From Candidatus Schekmanbacteria bacterium (GTDB taxonomy: Bacteria > CSSED10-310 > JACPHN01), in the NCBI GenBank assembly GCA_016188575.1, contig JACPHN010000124.1, positions 1 to 64,000 on the forward strand: a stretch of DNA of 64,000 bases, written 5' to 3'. How positions within the stretch are numbered: the first letter of the stretch is position 1; each line of letters opens with the position of its first letter. The notes beneath the pieces were generated by a model. That model searched no databases and was not told the DNA's origin. It saw only the letters and a list, made by a program, of their open reading frames with translations. The translations under genes were made by a program, and so were the position numbers. Positions 24,021 through 33,807 of this stretch are shown piece by piece.

Positions 24021-24776
24021 TCACTTCGGGTTGATGCAGAGAATCGCCCGCGACAGATTCAAGATGTTGACCTTCTCCACGCGCCGCGGCACCAGCTCCG
24101 CATCGCGAAGCAGCTTTTCCCAACACACGTCGGTCTCGAAGCCCAGAAACGTCGCTCCCGTGGCGATGAGCTCTTCGACCCTGCCGACTACCTTGTGCTC
24201 GCTCTTGAAGTGGTTGGTGATCACAATTTTCCCACCCGGCTTGCACACGCGCTTGAACTCCCGGATGGCGGCCACGGGGTCAGGGACTACGCTGATCGCG
24301 TACAGCGACACCACGGCATCTACCGAATTGTCCGCGAGGGCGAGATGCTGCATGTCCATCAACCCAAAGTCGACCTGCTCAAGGCCTTCCTGCTGGGCGC
24401 GATCCTTGGCGCGCCGAATCATTGGAGCGCACAAGTCAATCCCGACGACCTTGCAATAGGACGGAAACAACGGCAGGTTCAAACCGGTTCCAACGCCGGC
24501 GTCGAGCACCACGTCGCCGGGCTTCGGATCCAGCAGCTCGAGGCTGACATGCCTGCCGGATTCGAACACTTTGCCAAAAATGAGATCGTACACCGGTGAG
24601 TACGCCTGGTACGTCTTGTTGATGCGTTCTGTCGTGGGGAGCACCTTCTGGCGGAGCGTGTGGCCCAAACGGTGCTTGCCGTTTCCGTTCGCCAGCCCCT
24701 CGAGCCCGACCGGCCGATCGCCAAAAAACCTGCCAACGCCCGCTTCGCTCTCTCGAGCTGTTCTCTGCTGTTCCAT
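24021..24776 (-). CDS. PmtA-like phospholipid N-methyltransferase (SAM-dependent)
   Basis: A 251-residue class I methyltransferase resembling Rhodobacter-type phosphatidylethanolamine N-methyltransferases. The family-specific start YQAYSPVYDLIFGKVFESGR precedes the SAM-binding motif VVLDAGVGTGLNLPLFP, followed by VVGIDLCAPMIRRAKD and DAVVSLYAISVVPDP. ATG 24776 is chosen since upstream sequence in this frame is low-quality. The tatB gene follows 46 bp downstream. It would methylate phosphatidylethanolamine toward phosphatidylcholine at the membrane; other small-lipid acceptors remain possible. Confidence 0.75.
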   Translation of the reverse strand: MEQQRTARESEAGVGRFFGDRPVGLEGLANGNGKHRLGHTLRQKVLPTTERINKTYQAYSPVYDLIFGKVFESGRHVSLELLDPKPGDVVLDAGVGTGLNLPLFPSYCKVVGIDLCAPMIRRAKDRAQQEGLEQVDFGLMDMQHLALADNSVDAVVSLYAISVVPDPVAAIREFKRVCKPGGKIVITNHFKSEHKVVGRVEELIATGATFLGFETDVCWEKLLRDAELVPRRVEKVNILNLSRAILCINPK

Positions 24777-24849
24777 CTTGATCTCTTGATTCTCTGGACA
24801 GTATGCTCCCCAACACGGATAGACGCTGCAGTTGTAACATGACGGGCTG

Positions 24850-26244
24850 GTGGTGTCAAGGACAGTTTGGGCATCGTTGGTGGCGGTGGCGCTCCTTTCG
24901 GGAGCGACAGCCGGAGGTTGGTGGGCCGCGGCGCGCGCGGCGGGAGGCGCAGCGCCCGCGCAAGCGGGCATGTTCGCGCTGGGGCTTCTCGCGGTATTTC
25001 TGGTGTTCGGCGGCCTCATGCGCCATACGTGCGCCGATGCCTTGCTCCTGGGGGCCGCATGGGCGGCGCTGCTTCCGCGATTCGCCTTGAGCTGGCTGGC
25101 GTTTACGCCGGATTCCGCGAAACTGCTTCTTGGCGCCATGTGCCTGGGAGGCCTCCTCACCGTGGCGGCGATGTCCGTGCAGCGACCGGCCCTGAGCTTG
25201 CCGCAAAGCGTTCCCAGGGGACTTGCCCAATGCGCAGCCGCGATGGCTGTAGCGGCGGCGGTTTTCGGCTCCTTTTTTGGCTTCGATCGCGACTCCGTGG
25301 CCGCGGCCGCTGGCTATGTGAGCGGCACGGACTGTGCGCCGCTTTACGTCTCGGGCCAGCTCGAGGCAGCGTTAGCACTGGCGTGGCTGGTGGTGCTCGC
25401 CGGCGCGGCGGCGGCGTGCGGTGTTCCTTGGTCGCCAGGCGCGTGCTGCGCGCGGCGCCGTCCGGCCCTGACCGCACTGCTCCTGCTCGCCGCGCTACTC
25501 GTCGGAATGGCGCGCCACATGCCTGAGCTTGCGGGCGACTCCGCCGCCCACCAGGCGGCGCGGGCGTTCGCGTGGCTCCCGGTCGCGGCATGTTTCGGCC
25601 TCGGCGCGCACGCGCTCGCGGCCCACCTCGGCAAGAGGCTCGCGAGTCTCGCAGGGGAATCGGCGATGGCGCCGCTCAGACGACTCGGAGTAGCGTACTG
25701 TGTGGCGGCGCTGGCAATCGCAGGCCTGACGGGCGCTGCAAAGCTGGCCAACCCGACGCGCGATCTCGGCGAGCAGCGCGCGCTCCTGGGAATAGCCGAG
25801 CCGATTGTTGTCGCGTTTTCGCCGGCCGACGAGGGGCGGTACGGCCTTTCAGGGTTCGGGCCGCTCCAGCGGACTCCCGTGCAAGGAGAGCCGTATCGCT
25901 GGTCGATAGACCCGGCGCCGTCGCTGTGGGTAGAGCTCGCGCGGCCGTACGACCGCACGGCGGTGCTCAAGATCCATCCGGCACCATGCTCTCGGTGCCG
26001 GCACAGAAGCATGGACGTCGAGCTCAATGGCGTTACAGTCGCTCGACTCCGTCTCTCCGACGGTTTTCACGAATATTCGGTGCCTCTGCCGCGCGATTTC
26101 CAGAAGGCCGGACCTAACCTGATCGCGTTTCGCTTTGACTTTGGAGCTCGGCAACCAAGCCCTGCGGGTGGCGCCGGCGGCTTTGACCGGCTCGCGGCCG
26201 CCTTCGCGAGCCTCGTGATCGAACCCCAGCGCCGCCTTTCCTAG
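24850..26244 (+). CDS. Polytopic membrane protein with C-terminal beta-rich domain
   Basis: The 464-residue protein has about eight hydrophobic helices in residues 1-300 (for example LGLLAVFLVFGGL, ALALAWLVVLAGAAAACG and LGVAYCVAALAIAGLTG). An extracytoplasmic beta-rich domain follows (about 315-464), with VELNGVTVARLRLSDGFHEY, resembling jelly-roll carbohydrate-binding folds found in oligosaccharide-related membrane proteins. No catalytic motif is recognised. GTG 24850 is the first codon of the open frame and is divergent from the methyltransferase. A glycosyltransferase gene converges downstream, so a surface-glycan role is possible but unproven. Confidence 0.6.
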   Translation: MVSRTVWASLVAVALLSGATAGGWWAAARAAGGAAPAQAGMFALGLLAVFLVFGGLMRHTCADALLLGAAWAALLPRFALSWLAFTPDSAKLLLGAMCLGGLLTVAAMSVQRPALSLPQSVPRGLAQCAAAMAVAAAVFGSFFGFDRDSVAAAAGYVSGTDCAPLYVSGQLEAALALAWLVVLAGAAAACGVPWSPGACCARRRPALTALLLLAALLVGMARHMPELAGDSAAHQAARAFAWLPVAACFGLGAHALAAHLGKRLASLAGESAMAPLRRLGVAYCVAALAIAGLTGAAKLANPTRDLGEQRALLGIAEPIVVAFSPADEGRYGLSGFGPLQRTPVQGEPYRWSIDPAPSLWVELARPYDRTAVLKIHPAPCSRCRHRSMDVELNGVTVARLRLSDGFHEYSVPLPRDFQKAGPNLIAFRFDFGARQPSPAGGAGGFDRLAAAFASLVIEPQRRLS

Positions 26245-26276
26245 TCCGGGAAAGAGAATGCGAGCGAGTGCCCAGC

Positions 26277-28391
26277 TCAATCACGAGAATCGCGACTGCC
26301 GCAGCCGCCGGACCGAAATCCCCTCGCCCCGGCTCCGCCGGCGGCACCCTCGCCCTCGTCGAACACTGCCCCCACCGCCGCGGTGTACGTCTGCACGAGG
26401 TGCTCCCAACTGTACCATTGCCGCACGAACTCCCGCCCCCTCTCGCCCAGCTCCCGCCGCTGCTCGGAATCGGCGCCCAGGCGCTTGAGACCACCAACGA
26501 GCTCCGCCCGCGACTGGTAGCTCAGGCCACCGCCGCTCGCCTCGACCTGTGACCGCAACACGTCGCACTGGCCGTTCACCAGCACAGGCACACCGTAGGA
26601 CCAGCTCTCCAAGACGAGGATCGACAGGCTCTCGAAATAGCTCGGGTTGACGACGTATCGCGCGCCCGCAATGGCGGCGTTTTTCTCATCTTCGGAAAGG
26701 AATCCGAGATACCGGAGCCAGGGCGCCTCGGGAAGCGGCATTTCGAGCTTGCCGAGCAAGACCAGGCGAGGGAACGCTCCGGGTTCTGCGGCGTGGGCTT
26801 CCGCAAACCCTGCCAGCAGCTCGTCGCATCCCTTCGAGGCGCAGATGCGACCTGCAAACACCGCGTAGTCATGCCGTAGAGAATACCGGGCGCGGAACGA
26901 CTCGATGTCGGGCCGGTGGGTGACTGCATCGATGCCGATACCGGCGATGTGCCAGGGCGTGCTCTCATTGTGCGCCAGGCGATGGCAGAAGGCGCGCTCT
27001 GCGTCGGTCATGTAGATGATTCTCTTTGGCATTCGTAGCAACGGCCCAAAGATTTGCAGATAGATCGGTGGCTCGTTATGAGCTGTTGGAACGAGGATGG
27101 ACCGGTTGCGGACCATTTGGAGGCCAAAATACGTTGGATAATAGAGATAACAGTAGAATATGAACGCGTCGAACTGATGAGCGACATCGGAGATATGATC
27201 GAGCAGCCTTGGACAGCGCGGCCCTTGTGCACGCATCCACGCAAGCTCGTTTGCGAGCGGGCGCGTGGCGGCGCGGAAAAGACTCTGGCTGAGAATTTCG
27301 AAGTCTGCCGGGCGCCGCTCCTCGGGCACGGGGAAGCGGCGAACGGTCACTCCATTCACTTCGGAAAGTCCCGCGGCGTAGGCGTTGCTCCAGGTGTCGT
27401 AGTCGACCGCGCAGGTAGTGAGGATCTCCAGCTCGAAGACGTCGCGCAGTCGTTCGGCGGTGGTGCGACAAAGGAGCTCGGCGCCGCCGGCGACTTCGGT
27501 GCCGTAGCGCTGCACTACCATGGCGACGCGAAGTCGCCGGGGGGCGATTCGGCGCGGACGACTGCGGGCAGCTCCCGAAAACAGCGAGTCGAGGAGCTGC
27601 GACACAGAGTTGCAGCGCGCGAAGGCACCGGCGGAGGGGGACGGGTCACCGCAATCCCCGGGTACGAGGCGGCCGAGCCGCGCGGCGAGATGGCTCGCTG
27701 CCGCCGCGGCGGCGTTCTGCCACGACCCGAGAACGCGCGCGGCGCGGCTCACCAGAGCGCGCCATTGACCTGGCGATGACGGCCGGCGAACGGTAGACAC
27801 CGGCTGGCCGTTCATGCTCTCCAGCACGTGCGCGCCGCCTGCAGAGGTCGCGGTGGGCGCGACGATCAGCGCACACTCGCCGCTCGCGCCGGCAAGCCCC
27901 GGCGGAGGCCCTTCAGGACCCAATACCAGGACGTAGGAGAGCGCCTGCAGGAGGTTGTCCCACTCCGGATCGGGGTCCACCTCCCCGAGCTCGACCTCGG
28001 CCCGAGCGGGAAGAAGCACCACCGGCGAGAAACCCATCGCGACCGCCTGCCAGGCCGCGGTGTCATCGTGCGCCACGAACGTGCAACCCCGCCGCCTCGA
28101 CCCGCGCGCCGGCAAGCCGTGAAACACGACCGGGCCAATCCACGAGGAAACCATGGGGTCGCGGTCCGGCTCCTCGCTATCCACAATCCACAAGAGATCG
28201 TCCGGCGATTCTCCCAGGCTGCCAGCGCCGCTCTCGCAGACCTCGCCCCGAGCCTCACGCCAACTCGTCCGCACGCCCCACAACCGGAGAGCTTCGCGGA
28301 CGGCGGCTGCCACGCGAGTCGCCGGCGAATAGGGCGACGCTTCGCCGACCACGAAGTGAACCCGGAGCGAAGTGGCGTGCCGTCGCTTCAC
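26277..28391 (-). CDS. GT4-like glycosyltransferase with long N-terminal extension
   Basis: A 704-residue protein. The C-terminal two thirds (about 285-690) is a GT-B glycosyltransferase of the GT4 type: VAMVVQRYGTEVAGGAELLCR opens the first Rossmann half, YAVFAGRICASKGCDELL starts the second, and YFESLSILVLESWSYGVPVL is the nucleotide-sugar-binding EX7E-type block. The first 280 residues look like a separate domain, partly glycosyltransferase-like (VVGEASPYSPATRVAAAVREAL) but without a recognisable donor site. The DUF2203 gene lies 6 bp upstream, so they are co-transcribed. Donor and acceptor are unknown. Confidence 0.75.
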   Translation of the reverse strand: MKRRHATSLRVHFVVGEASPYSPATRVAAAVREALRLWGVRTSWREARGEVCESGAGSLGESPDDLLWIVDSEEPDRDPMVSSWIGPVVFHGLPARGSRRRGCTFVAHDDTAAWQAVAMGFSPVVLLPARAEVELGEVDPDPEWDNLLQALSYVLVLGPEGPPPGLAGASGECALIVAPTATSAGGAHVLESMNGQPVSTVRRPSSPGQWRALVSRAARVLGSWQNAAAAAASHLAARLGRLVPGDCGDPSPSAGAFARCNSVSQLLDSLFSGAARSRPRRIAPRRLRVAMVVQRYGTEVAGGAELLCRTTAERLRDVFELEILTTCAVDYDTWSNAYAAGLSEVNGVTVRRFPVPEERRPADFEILSQSLFRAATRPLANELAWMRAQGPRCPRLLDHISDVAHQFDAFIFYCYLYYPTYFGLQMVRNRSILVPTAHNEPPIYLQIFGPLLRMPKRIIYMTDAERAFCHRLAHNESTPWHIAGIGIDAVTHRPDIESFRARYSLRHDYAVFAGRICASKGCDELLAGFAEAHAAEPGAFPRLVLLGKLEMPLPEAPWLRYLGFLSEDEKNAAIAGARYVVNPSYFESLSILVLESWSYGVPVLVNGQCDVLRSQVEASGGGLSYQSRAELVGGLKRLGADSEQRRELGERGREFVRQWYSWEHLVQTYTAAVGAVFDEGEGAAGGAGARGFRSGGCGSRDSRD

Positions 28392-28397
28392 GGAGCG

Positions 28398-28796
28398 TCA
28401 GTTTTCGCCGAGGCCGTCGCGCAGCGGTTGCCTGCCGGCAAACCCGGCGTCGACTTCGTGCCACCACTCAATGCGCGACTCGCCGAGCCGCCAGCAGAGG
28501 TACACGAGTCTGCCCTCGTGGACGCACGGGAAGTCGCACAACCCCGACTCGAGGTCCTTGACGAGCACGCCGAGGCCACTGATCTGGCGCACGGTGTCGC
28601 CCAGCGCCTCGATCGCCGCCAGATACCGTGGACCATCCGCGGAGCCGCCGTTCCACTGCGCATTCTTGCTGGCAAGCGTGACTTCCTCGCGGCTGCTCAC
28701 GATTGTCCGCCAGCTCGAAAGCGCGCTGCGCAACCGCTGCCGCAACGTAGGGAGCAAAGCCTGGGCCTCGCCCACCGTGAAAACATGTGCGTGCAC
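28398..28796 (-). CDS. DUF2203-family protein
   Basis: A 132-residue protein with the complete DUF2203 signature: FTVGEAQALLPTLRQRL at the N terminus, GVLVKDLESGLCDFPCVHEG in the middle, and LCWRLGESRIEWWHEVDAGF near the end. The family has no assigned function. GTG 28796 follows GGGAG with 7-bp spacing and gives a length typical of the family; the frame is open further upstream to 28868. It sits 6 bp ahead of the glycosyltransferase gene. Confidence 0.8.
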   Translation of the reverse strand: MHAHVFTVGEAQALLPTLRQRLRSALSSWRTIVSSREEVTLASKNAQWNGGSADGPRYLAAIEALGDTVRQISGLGVLVKDLESGLCDFPCVHEGRLVYLCWRLGESRIEWWHEVDAGFAGRQPLRDGLGEN

Positions 28797-29906
28797 TGCC
28801 GTTCTCCCTGACCATCCCGTGCGTCCACGCGGTGTGAGCAGTGTACAAGGGCGCGGAAGCGAAGTCAAATAACAGGCGGCTCGCCCGTATCTGTGCCAGC
28901 AACAGGCAGGCAGTTGGGCAGCCGCCTGGAGCCTGCTGGCCGGCGTGGGCGCAAGCGCAATAGCTCCGGACGCCGCCGTTCCCGGGGGGACGCTTGGGGA
29001 AAGGTGGGAACGTGGCGACGTTGGCGGGCATGATCGACCTTGCCGGCGGTGCTGCCGTTGGGCTCATGAGGTGGCGCGAGCGCCTGGGCGAGAAGCCCTG
29101 ACGGTCGCGGTGTGAGGTCGAGCGCATCGATGGGCTCCGCGAGCTCCGCGCAGCGGTCGGCGTCGGCCAGCGTCGACGTGACCCTTGCCTTCCGGTCGAG
29201 TGGCACGATCAGCTCGAGTGGCGAGCTGCCGTCGGGAAAGCGAAACTCGCGCGTGGCTTCGCCGGTGATCAGCTCGTCATCGAAGCGCTGCAAAGCCGAG
29301 GGCGGTTTCGAGTTACGGAACCGTCAGGGCCCCCGGCCATCCCGCCGTCTCCACCCGACACGCTCGCAACCACCTCACGCCGGGCCTGCCCGCCCTCCGC
29401 CCTCACCCACCCCACCCCCCGCCTCCTGGAAAATCGCTCCGCAGCCGGCTACGACCTGAATGATCGCGGCCTCTGCCCGCCCCGCGACCTCCGCACCCGC
29501 AAAGCGCCGAATCTCGTGTCCGCACCCGTATCGTTCGAGCAACATCGCGCTCTGCGGCGAATCTTCCGCTGGCGCTCGCTCTCTTGGCCGAGCTTCGCCG
29601 CGACGGTCCCCGCGGTGGATTCAGGTCGCAGCCGCCACCTGGCGAAGCGATCGACCCGTGGAGTCGTGGCGATACCGGTGGTGCCTTCGCTCTACTTGAC
29701 GAGGCCCCTACCGCTCGTCATGATGAGAACCAGGTCGCCATGGTATCAAGCTCACATGGAAGCGCCAGGAGTCATCGCGTGTCGCTGACCGCCGGTTTGG
29801 CGGGCGGGGGCAGGCTCGTGCGGAGCGCAACCGGCGCTGTGGGCAAGATCACGGTGGCGTCCCGCGTGCTCGGCCGCGAAACGAGCGCCGCGCCGAGAGC
29901 CGGCGC
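28797..29906. other. 1.1-kb region without a confident gene, probably decayed
   Basis: No frame gives a recognisable family. On the minus strand 28865-29293 begins with plausible protein-like sequence (RFDDELITGEATREFRFPDG) but turns into Pro/Arg-rich text. On the plus strand 29584-29910 ends in a TGA that overlaps the next GTG (GTGA), as expected for a gene once coupled to the following kinase. The region is best seen as remnants. Confidence 0.45.
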
Positions 29907-30062
29907 GTGACGGAGAACGGTGCCGTCGAGAGCATCCCGGCGCCCGGAGCGCGGCCCGACCAGATGAATGCGCCGGCGTTCGAACGCGCCGTCCTGCAAT
30001 ATGTCATCGACAACGTTTGCGCGACGAGGCGGGCGAGGTCGAGGGCATCCTCGGTATCCTGA
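29907..30062 (+). pseudogene. Severed N terminus of the hybrid kinase (PAS start)
   Basis: GTG 29907 opens a 51-codon frame whose residues FERAVLQYVIDNV are the typical start of a PAS sensor domain. The frame then leaves the PAS sequence and stops, while the PAS end (RDEAGEVEGILG, then DITDRKQ) continues in another frame at 30017. Most of the PAS domain, roughly 80 residues judging from intact relatives, is missing at the junction near 30015. Confidence 0.65.
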
Positions 30063-32191
30063 TCGACATTACCGACCGCAAGCAGATGGAGCTCGAGCTC
30101 ACGCGCGCCAAGGATGCTGCCGAGCAGGCGGCGCGGGCCCGCAGCCAGTTCATCACCAACGTCAGCCATGAGCTGAGAACGCCGCTAACCCTGATTCTCG
30201 GGCCGGTCAAGGACGCGCTGGAGGATGCCGGTTTGAACGCGGGGACGCGGGAGCTCCTCGCGCGCGTGCAGCGCAACGGCTTCCGACTCTACAACCTGGT
30301 CAACGATATCCTCGATTTCGCCAAACTCGAGGCGGGGCGCGTGTCCGTTCGCTACGAGCGCTTCGACGTGCTGCCGTGGCTTGCCTCGCTGATATCGGAT
30401 CTGCAACCGCTGGCGCAGGCGCGCGGGCTCTCCCTGCGGTTTTCGCCGCGCGTCGAGAGCCTCGTCGCGGCTGTCGATCCAAGCCTGCTCGAACGGATCG
30501 TCCTCAACCTCCTGAGCAACGCGCTCAAGTTCACCAACGCCGGCGGTGGGGTAGAGGTGGTGCTCGCGGTCGCAGGTGAGAGCATGCGGCTGCAAATCTC
30601 CGACACCGGCATCGGGATCGCGAAGGAAGAGCTGGACCGGCTTTTTCGGCCGTTCGCGCAGGTAGACAGCTCGGCCACCCGCCGGTTTGGCGGCACGGGG
30701 CTCGGGCTGGTCGTCGTCCGGGGGGTGACCGAAGCGCTCGGCGGCTCGGTGACCGTGGAGAGCGAGCGTGGTCGGGGTTCGACGTTCACGGTGCAGTTGC
30801 CGGCTAATCCGGCCGGCGCCGCCGCCGTCACCGGCGCGCTGCCGGACGCCGAGGCGACGGTAACCGTCGAGCTTGGGAGCACGGCCTGGCAGCGGCGGAT
30901 GGGCGAGTCGACGCTCGGCGGCGAGGCGGTGAAATCGGCATCGACCCCGGTCGCCCACGGGCGCCGGCCGAGCGTCCTGGTCGCCGATGATGATCCGGAT
31001 ATGCGCGCCTACGTCGCCGCCACGCTGCATGAGCTCTCGGTTACCGCGGTCGCGGACGGCGCCCGGGCCTGGGCGGCGTTGAACACCCTCGCCTTCGACG
31101 CGGTGGTGACCGACGTCATGATGCCCGAGCTCGACGGCATCGCACTCACCGCGCGCATCAAAGCGGACGCGCGACTGAAGCACCTGCCTGTGCTGATGCT
31201 CACGGCCTGGGGGGGCAGCGAATCGGCGGCCACGGGGCTCGATGCCGGCGCCGACGACTACGTGCACAAGCCATTCGTAGCGGAGGAGCTTCGGGCGCGC
31301 GTCCGGGCGGCGGTGCGCAACAGCCAGTTGCAACGGGCCTTGCGGGAAAAGTCGCGGGAGGCCGGCATGGCGGGGGTTGCGAGCGGCATCCTGCACAACG
31401 TCGGCAATGTGCTCTGCAGCATCAACCTGTCCATGGGATTGCTGCGCGACGGCTGCGAGCGGTCCAGTGTCGACCTGCTCGAAAAACTCGCGTCGCTGGT
31501 AGCGAACGAAGGCCGTGATCCGGCTACCCTCGCCGCGTTCCTCACCTCCGATCCCCGCGGCCGCCAAATTCCGCAGTCGCTGTCGGCGATCGCGGAACAG
31601 CTCCTCAAGGAGCGGTCCGGGATCCGCACGGAGCTCGCAGCGCTTCGGCAGCAGCTCGAGCACATCACGGCGATTGTCGGCGCGCAGCAAGCGTGGGCAC
31701 GGCCCTCGGTAGAGCTCACGCTCGTCGAGCTGCCCAGGATCCTGAGCGAGGCCGTGCTCATGAGCCGCCTGGCGGCCGGGGGTCCGCACATCCGGATCGA
31801 ACGAGATCTCGGCGCGGTGCCGGCGCTGACCACGGACGCCCACGCAGTCCTGCAAGTGCTGATCAACCTCCTCAACAATGCCAAACAGGCGCTGACCGAG
31901 AGCACCGTCGAGCCCAAGGTCCTGCGGATCCAGACGCGCCTCGATGGGCAGCACGCCGCCACCATCGCGATCTCCGACAATGGCGTGGGAATCGCGCCGG
32001 AGAGCTTGCCCCACATCTTCGAGCCGGGGTTTACGGCGTGGCCCGTGGGCCACGGCCTCGGCCTCGGCCTGCACACCAGTGCCATCGCCGCAGAGGAGAT
32101 GGGGTGGGCGCTTGCGGCGCACAGCGACGGTCCTGGGAGGGGCGCCACGTTCTCCGTGACGCTGCCGCTCGGAGGACATGACCATGGCTAG
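30017..32191 (+). CDS. Hybrid histidine kinase (PAC end, HisKA/HATPase, receiver, second kinase core)
   Basis: The open frame has 724 residues. It starts with the end of a PAS/PAC domain (ILIDITDRKQ), then a HisKA H-box NVSHELRTPLTLI (His51) and an ATPase core with NLLSNALKFTNAG, DTGIGIA and GGTGLGL. A receiver follows (about 317-430) with VADDDPD, TDVMMPELDG and VHKPF. A second kinase core comes last: SGILHNVGNVLCSIN-type H-box, NLLNNAKQAL and FEPGFTAWPVGHGLGLGLH. TTG 30017 is not a natural start, because the true N terminus lies in another frame upstream. Function is doubtful unless the truncated form is made. The next kinase gene overlaps by 14 bp. Confidence 0.75.
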   Translation: MRDEAGEVEGILGILIDITDRKQMELELTRAKDAAEQAARARSQFITNVSHELRTPLTLILGPVKDALEDAGLNAGTRELLARVQRNGFRLYNLVNDILDFAKLEAGRVSVRYERFDVLPWLASLISDLQPLAQARGLSLRFSPRVESLVAAVDPSLLERIVLNLLSNALKFTNAGGGVEVVLAVAGESMRLQISDTGIGIAKEELDRLFRPFAQVDSSATRRFGGTGLGLVVVRGVTEALGGSVTVESERGRGSTFTVQLPANPAGAAAVTGALPDAEATVTVELGSTAWQRRMGESTLGGEAVKSASTPVAHGRRPSVLVADDDPDMRAYVAATLHELSVTAVADGARAWAALNTLAFDAVVTDVMMPELDGIALTARIKADARLKHLPVLMLTAWGGSESAATGLDAGADDYVHKPFVAEELRARVRAAVRNSQLQRALREKSREAGMAGVASGILHNVGNVLCSINLSMGLLRDGCERSSVDLLEKLASLVANEGRDPATLAAFLTSDPRGRQIPQSLSAIAEQLLKERSGIRTELAALRQQLEHITAIVGAQQAWARPSVELTLVELPRILSEAVLMSRLAAGGPHIRIERDLGAVPALTTDAHAVLQVLINLLNNAKQALTESTVEPKVLRIQTRLDGQHAATIAISDNGVGIAPESLPHIFEPGFTAWPVGHGLGLGLHTSAIAAEEMGWALAAHSDGPGRGATFSVTLPLGGHDHG

Positions 32192-33644
32192 CGGCTGCGC
32201 CAACCGCAGAATTCTCGTCATCGATGATGATCCCGTGGTCCGGCAGTACTTCCAGAAGGCGCTCGGTGACCCCGGTTTGGCGGCGCGGAGCGGCCTCGGC
32301 TGGGTCGAGCGAGAGGTCCTCGGCCAACCCCCCGGCGACTCGCAGGCGCCGATTTTCGCGGTCGACACCGCCGCTTACGGAGAAGCGGGGTGCCGGCAAG
32401 TCGAAATAGCAGTGGATGCTGGCGTGCCCTACGCGGTGGCATTCGTCGACATCCGTATGCCGCCCGGCTGGGACGGCGTCGAAACCGTCGAGCGCCTGTG
32501 GCGGATCGACCCCAATGTCCAGGTCGTGATCATCACCGCATACTCGGACTATTCATGGGCGGAAATTCATGGCCGGCTGGGCCTGAGGGACGGCCTGTTG
32601 ATTCTCAAGAAGCCATTCGATCACGTCGAGCTCTTGCAAATGGCCCACGCGTTGACGCGAAAGTGGGGGCTCCAGGAGGCGGAGCGGCGACGCGCGGAGG
32701 AACTGGAAGCCGCCGTCAGCGCCCGCACCCGGGAGCTCGAGCAAGCCAACCAGCGGCTGATTGAAGAGGAAAAGCAGCGGCAGACGATCGAGGCAGAGCT
32801 CCGGCTGACGCAGCGGCTCGACGCAATCGGCCACCTCGCGGCGGGCATCGCGCACGAGATCAACACTCCGACCCAGTATGTCAGTGACAGCGTCCACTTT
32901 CTGCGCAGTGCGTTCGCCGACCTCGAGATTCTCCGGCTGAAGCTGCGGGAAATCTGCTCTCGTTCTTGCGACCAGGGGATCGGCGACCCGCTGGGGGCCG
33001 AGATCGCAGCGCTGGAGGGTGAGCTCGATGTCGACTACCTGACGGAGCGCGTGCCGAAAGCGTTCGAGTCGGCGCTGGATGGTCTCGGGCGCATCGCCAG
33101 GCTCGTTGCCGCCATCAAGGAGCTTGGGCATCAGGGTAGCGGCGAAATGCGCCCGGTGGACCTGAACCGAGCGTTGCTGACGACCCTGGAAGTAGCGCGA
33201 AATGAGTACAGATACGTTGCCGAGGTCGAGACGTGTCTCGGAGAGCTACCGTCCGTGATCTGCCTTGGCGGCGAGATGAATCAGGTGTTCCTGAACCTGA
33301 TCGTCAACGCCGCCCACGCCATCGCCGACGTCGTGGGCGAGAGCGGGTCGAGGGGAACGATCCGCGTCCGCAGCACGGTCTGTGGCGGCGAGGCGGTGAT
33401 TACCATCGGAGACACCGGATCCGGGATTCCAGAAGCGATCCGCAGTCGGATTTTCGATCCCTTCTTCACGACCAAGGCCGTCGGGCGGGGAACGGGCCAG
33501 GGACTCGCAATCGCCCGCTCGGTCGTCGTGGAAAAACATGGCGGGAGCCTGACGTTCGAGAGCGAGGTCGGGCAGGGCACGACGTTCACCGTGCGCATTC
33601 CCCTCGATGGTGGTGGAGCTGCTGAACCCGAGGGATCGGCATGA
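32178..33644 (+). CDS. Receiver-histidine kinase
   Basis: A 488-residue cytoplasmic protein. The receiver (about 10-160) has IDDDP, phosphoacceptor AFVDIRMPPGWDG and Lys in LKKPF; it holds an insertion before the Asp. A coiled coil (about 165-210) leads to the H-box GHLAAGIAHEINTPTQYV and the ATPase core NQVFLNLIVNAAHAI, GDTGSGIP, FDPFFTTK and GTGQGLAI. ATG 32178 overlaps the previous gene, with ATG 32184 as an alternative. The stop overlaps the next ATG (ATGA), coupling it to a truncated receiver gene. Confidence 0.88.
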   Translation: MTMASGCANRRILVIDDDPVVRQYFQKALGDPGLAARSGLGWVEREVLGQPPGDSQAPIFAVDTAAYGEAGCRQVEIAVDAGVPYAVAFVDIRMPPGWDGVETVERLWRIDPNVQVVIITAYSDYSWAEIHGRLGLRDGLLILKKPFDHVELLQMAHALTRKWGLQEAERRRAEELEAAVSARTRELEQANQRLIEEEKQRQTIEAELRLTQRLDAIGHLAAGIAHEINTPTQYVSDSVHFLRSAFADLEILRLKLREICSRSCDQGIGDPLGAEIAALEGELDVDYLTERVPKAFESALDGLGRIARLVAAIKELGHQGSGEMRPVDLNRALLTTLEVARNEYRYVAEVETCLGELPSVICLGGEMNQVFLNLIVNAAHAIADVVGESGSRGTIRVRSTVCGGEAVITIGDTGSGIPEAIRSRIFDPFFTTKAVGRGTGQGLAIARSVVVEKHGGSLTFESEVGQGTTFTVRIPLDGGGAAEPEGSA

Positions 33645-33742
33645 CGAAGCGCCTCCTGTTTGTGGACGACGAGCCGCGGATCCTGGAAGGCCTGCGGATC
33701 CTGCTGCCACCGAGCGATTGCGCGAAGTGTGGCCGCTGCTGA
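33641..33742 (+). pseudogene. Truncated response regulator (receiver stub)
   Basis: ATG 33641 overlaps the kinase stop (ATGA) and encodes TKRLLFVDDEPRILEGLRIL, a classic receiver beginning of the type seen in HDOD response regulators. After about 22 residues the sequence leaves the family and stops at 33742. Repeat-rich DNA and a differently composed gene follow, so an insertion or deletion removed the rest. Expression of the stub would give an inactive peptide. Confidence 0.7.
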
Positions 33743-33807
33743 GCTCGAGCGGGCGAGCTGGTTGCCCCGCCTTGTCGGGGCCAAGCAGCGGGGAGTCTCG
33801 CCAGAAT

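Noticed and set aside
28865-29293. Small minus-strand gene (142 codons)
   Set aside because: Only the first 70 residues look protein-like; there is no ribosome-binding site and the rest is low-complexity.
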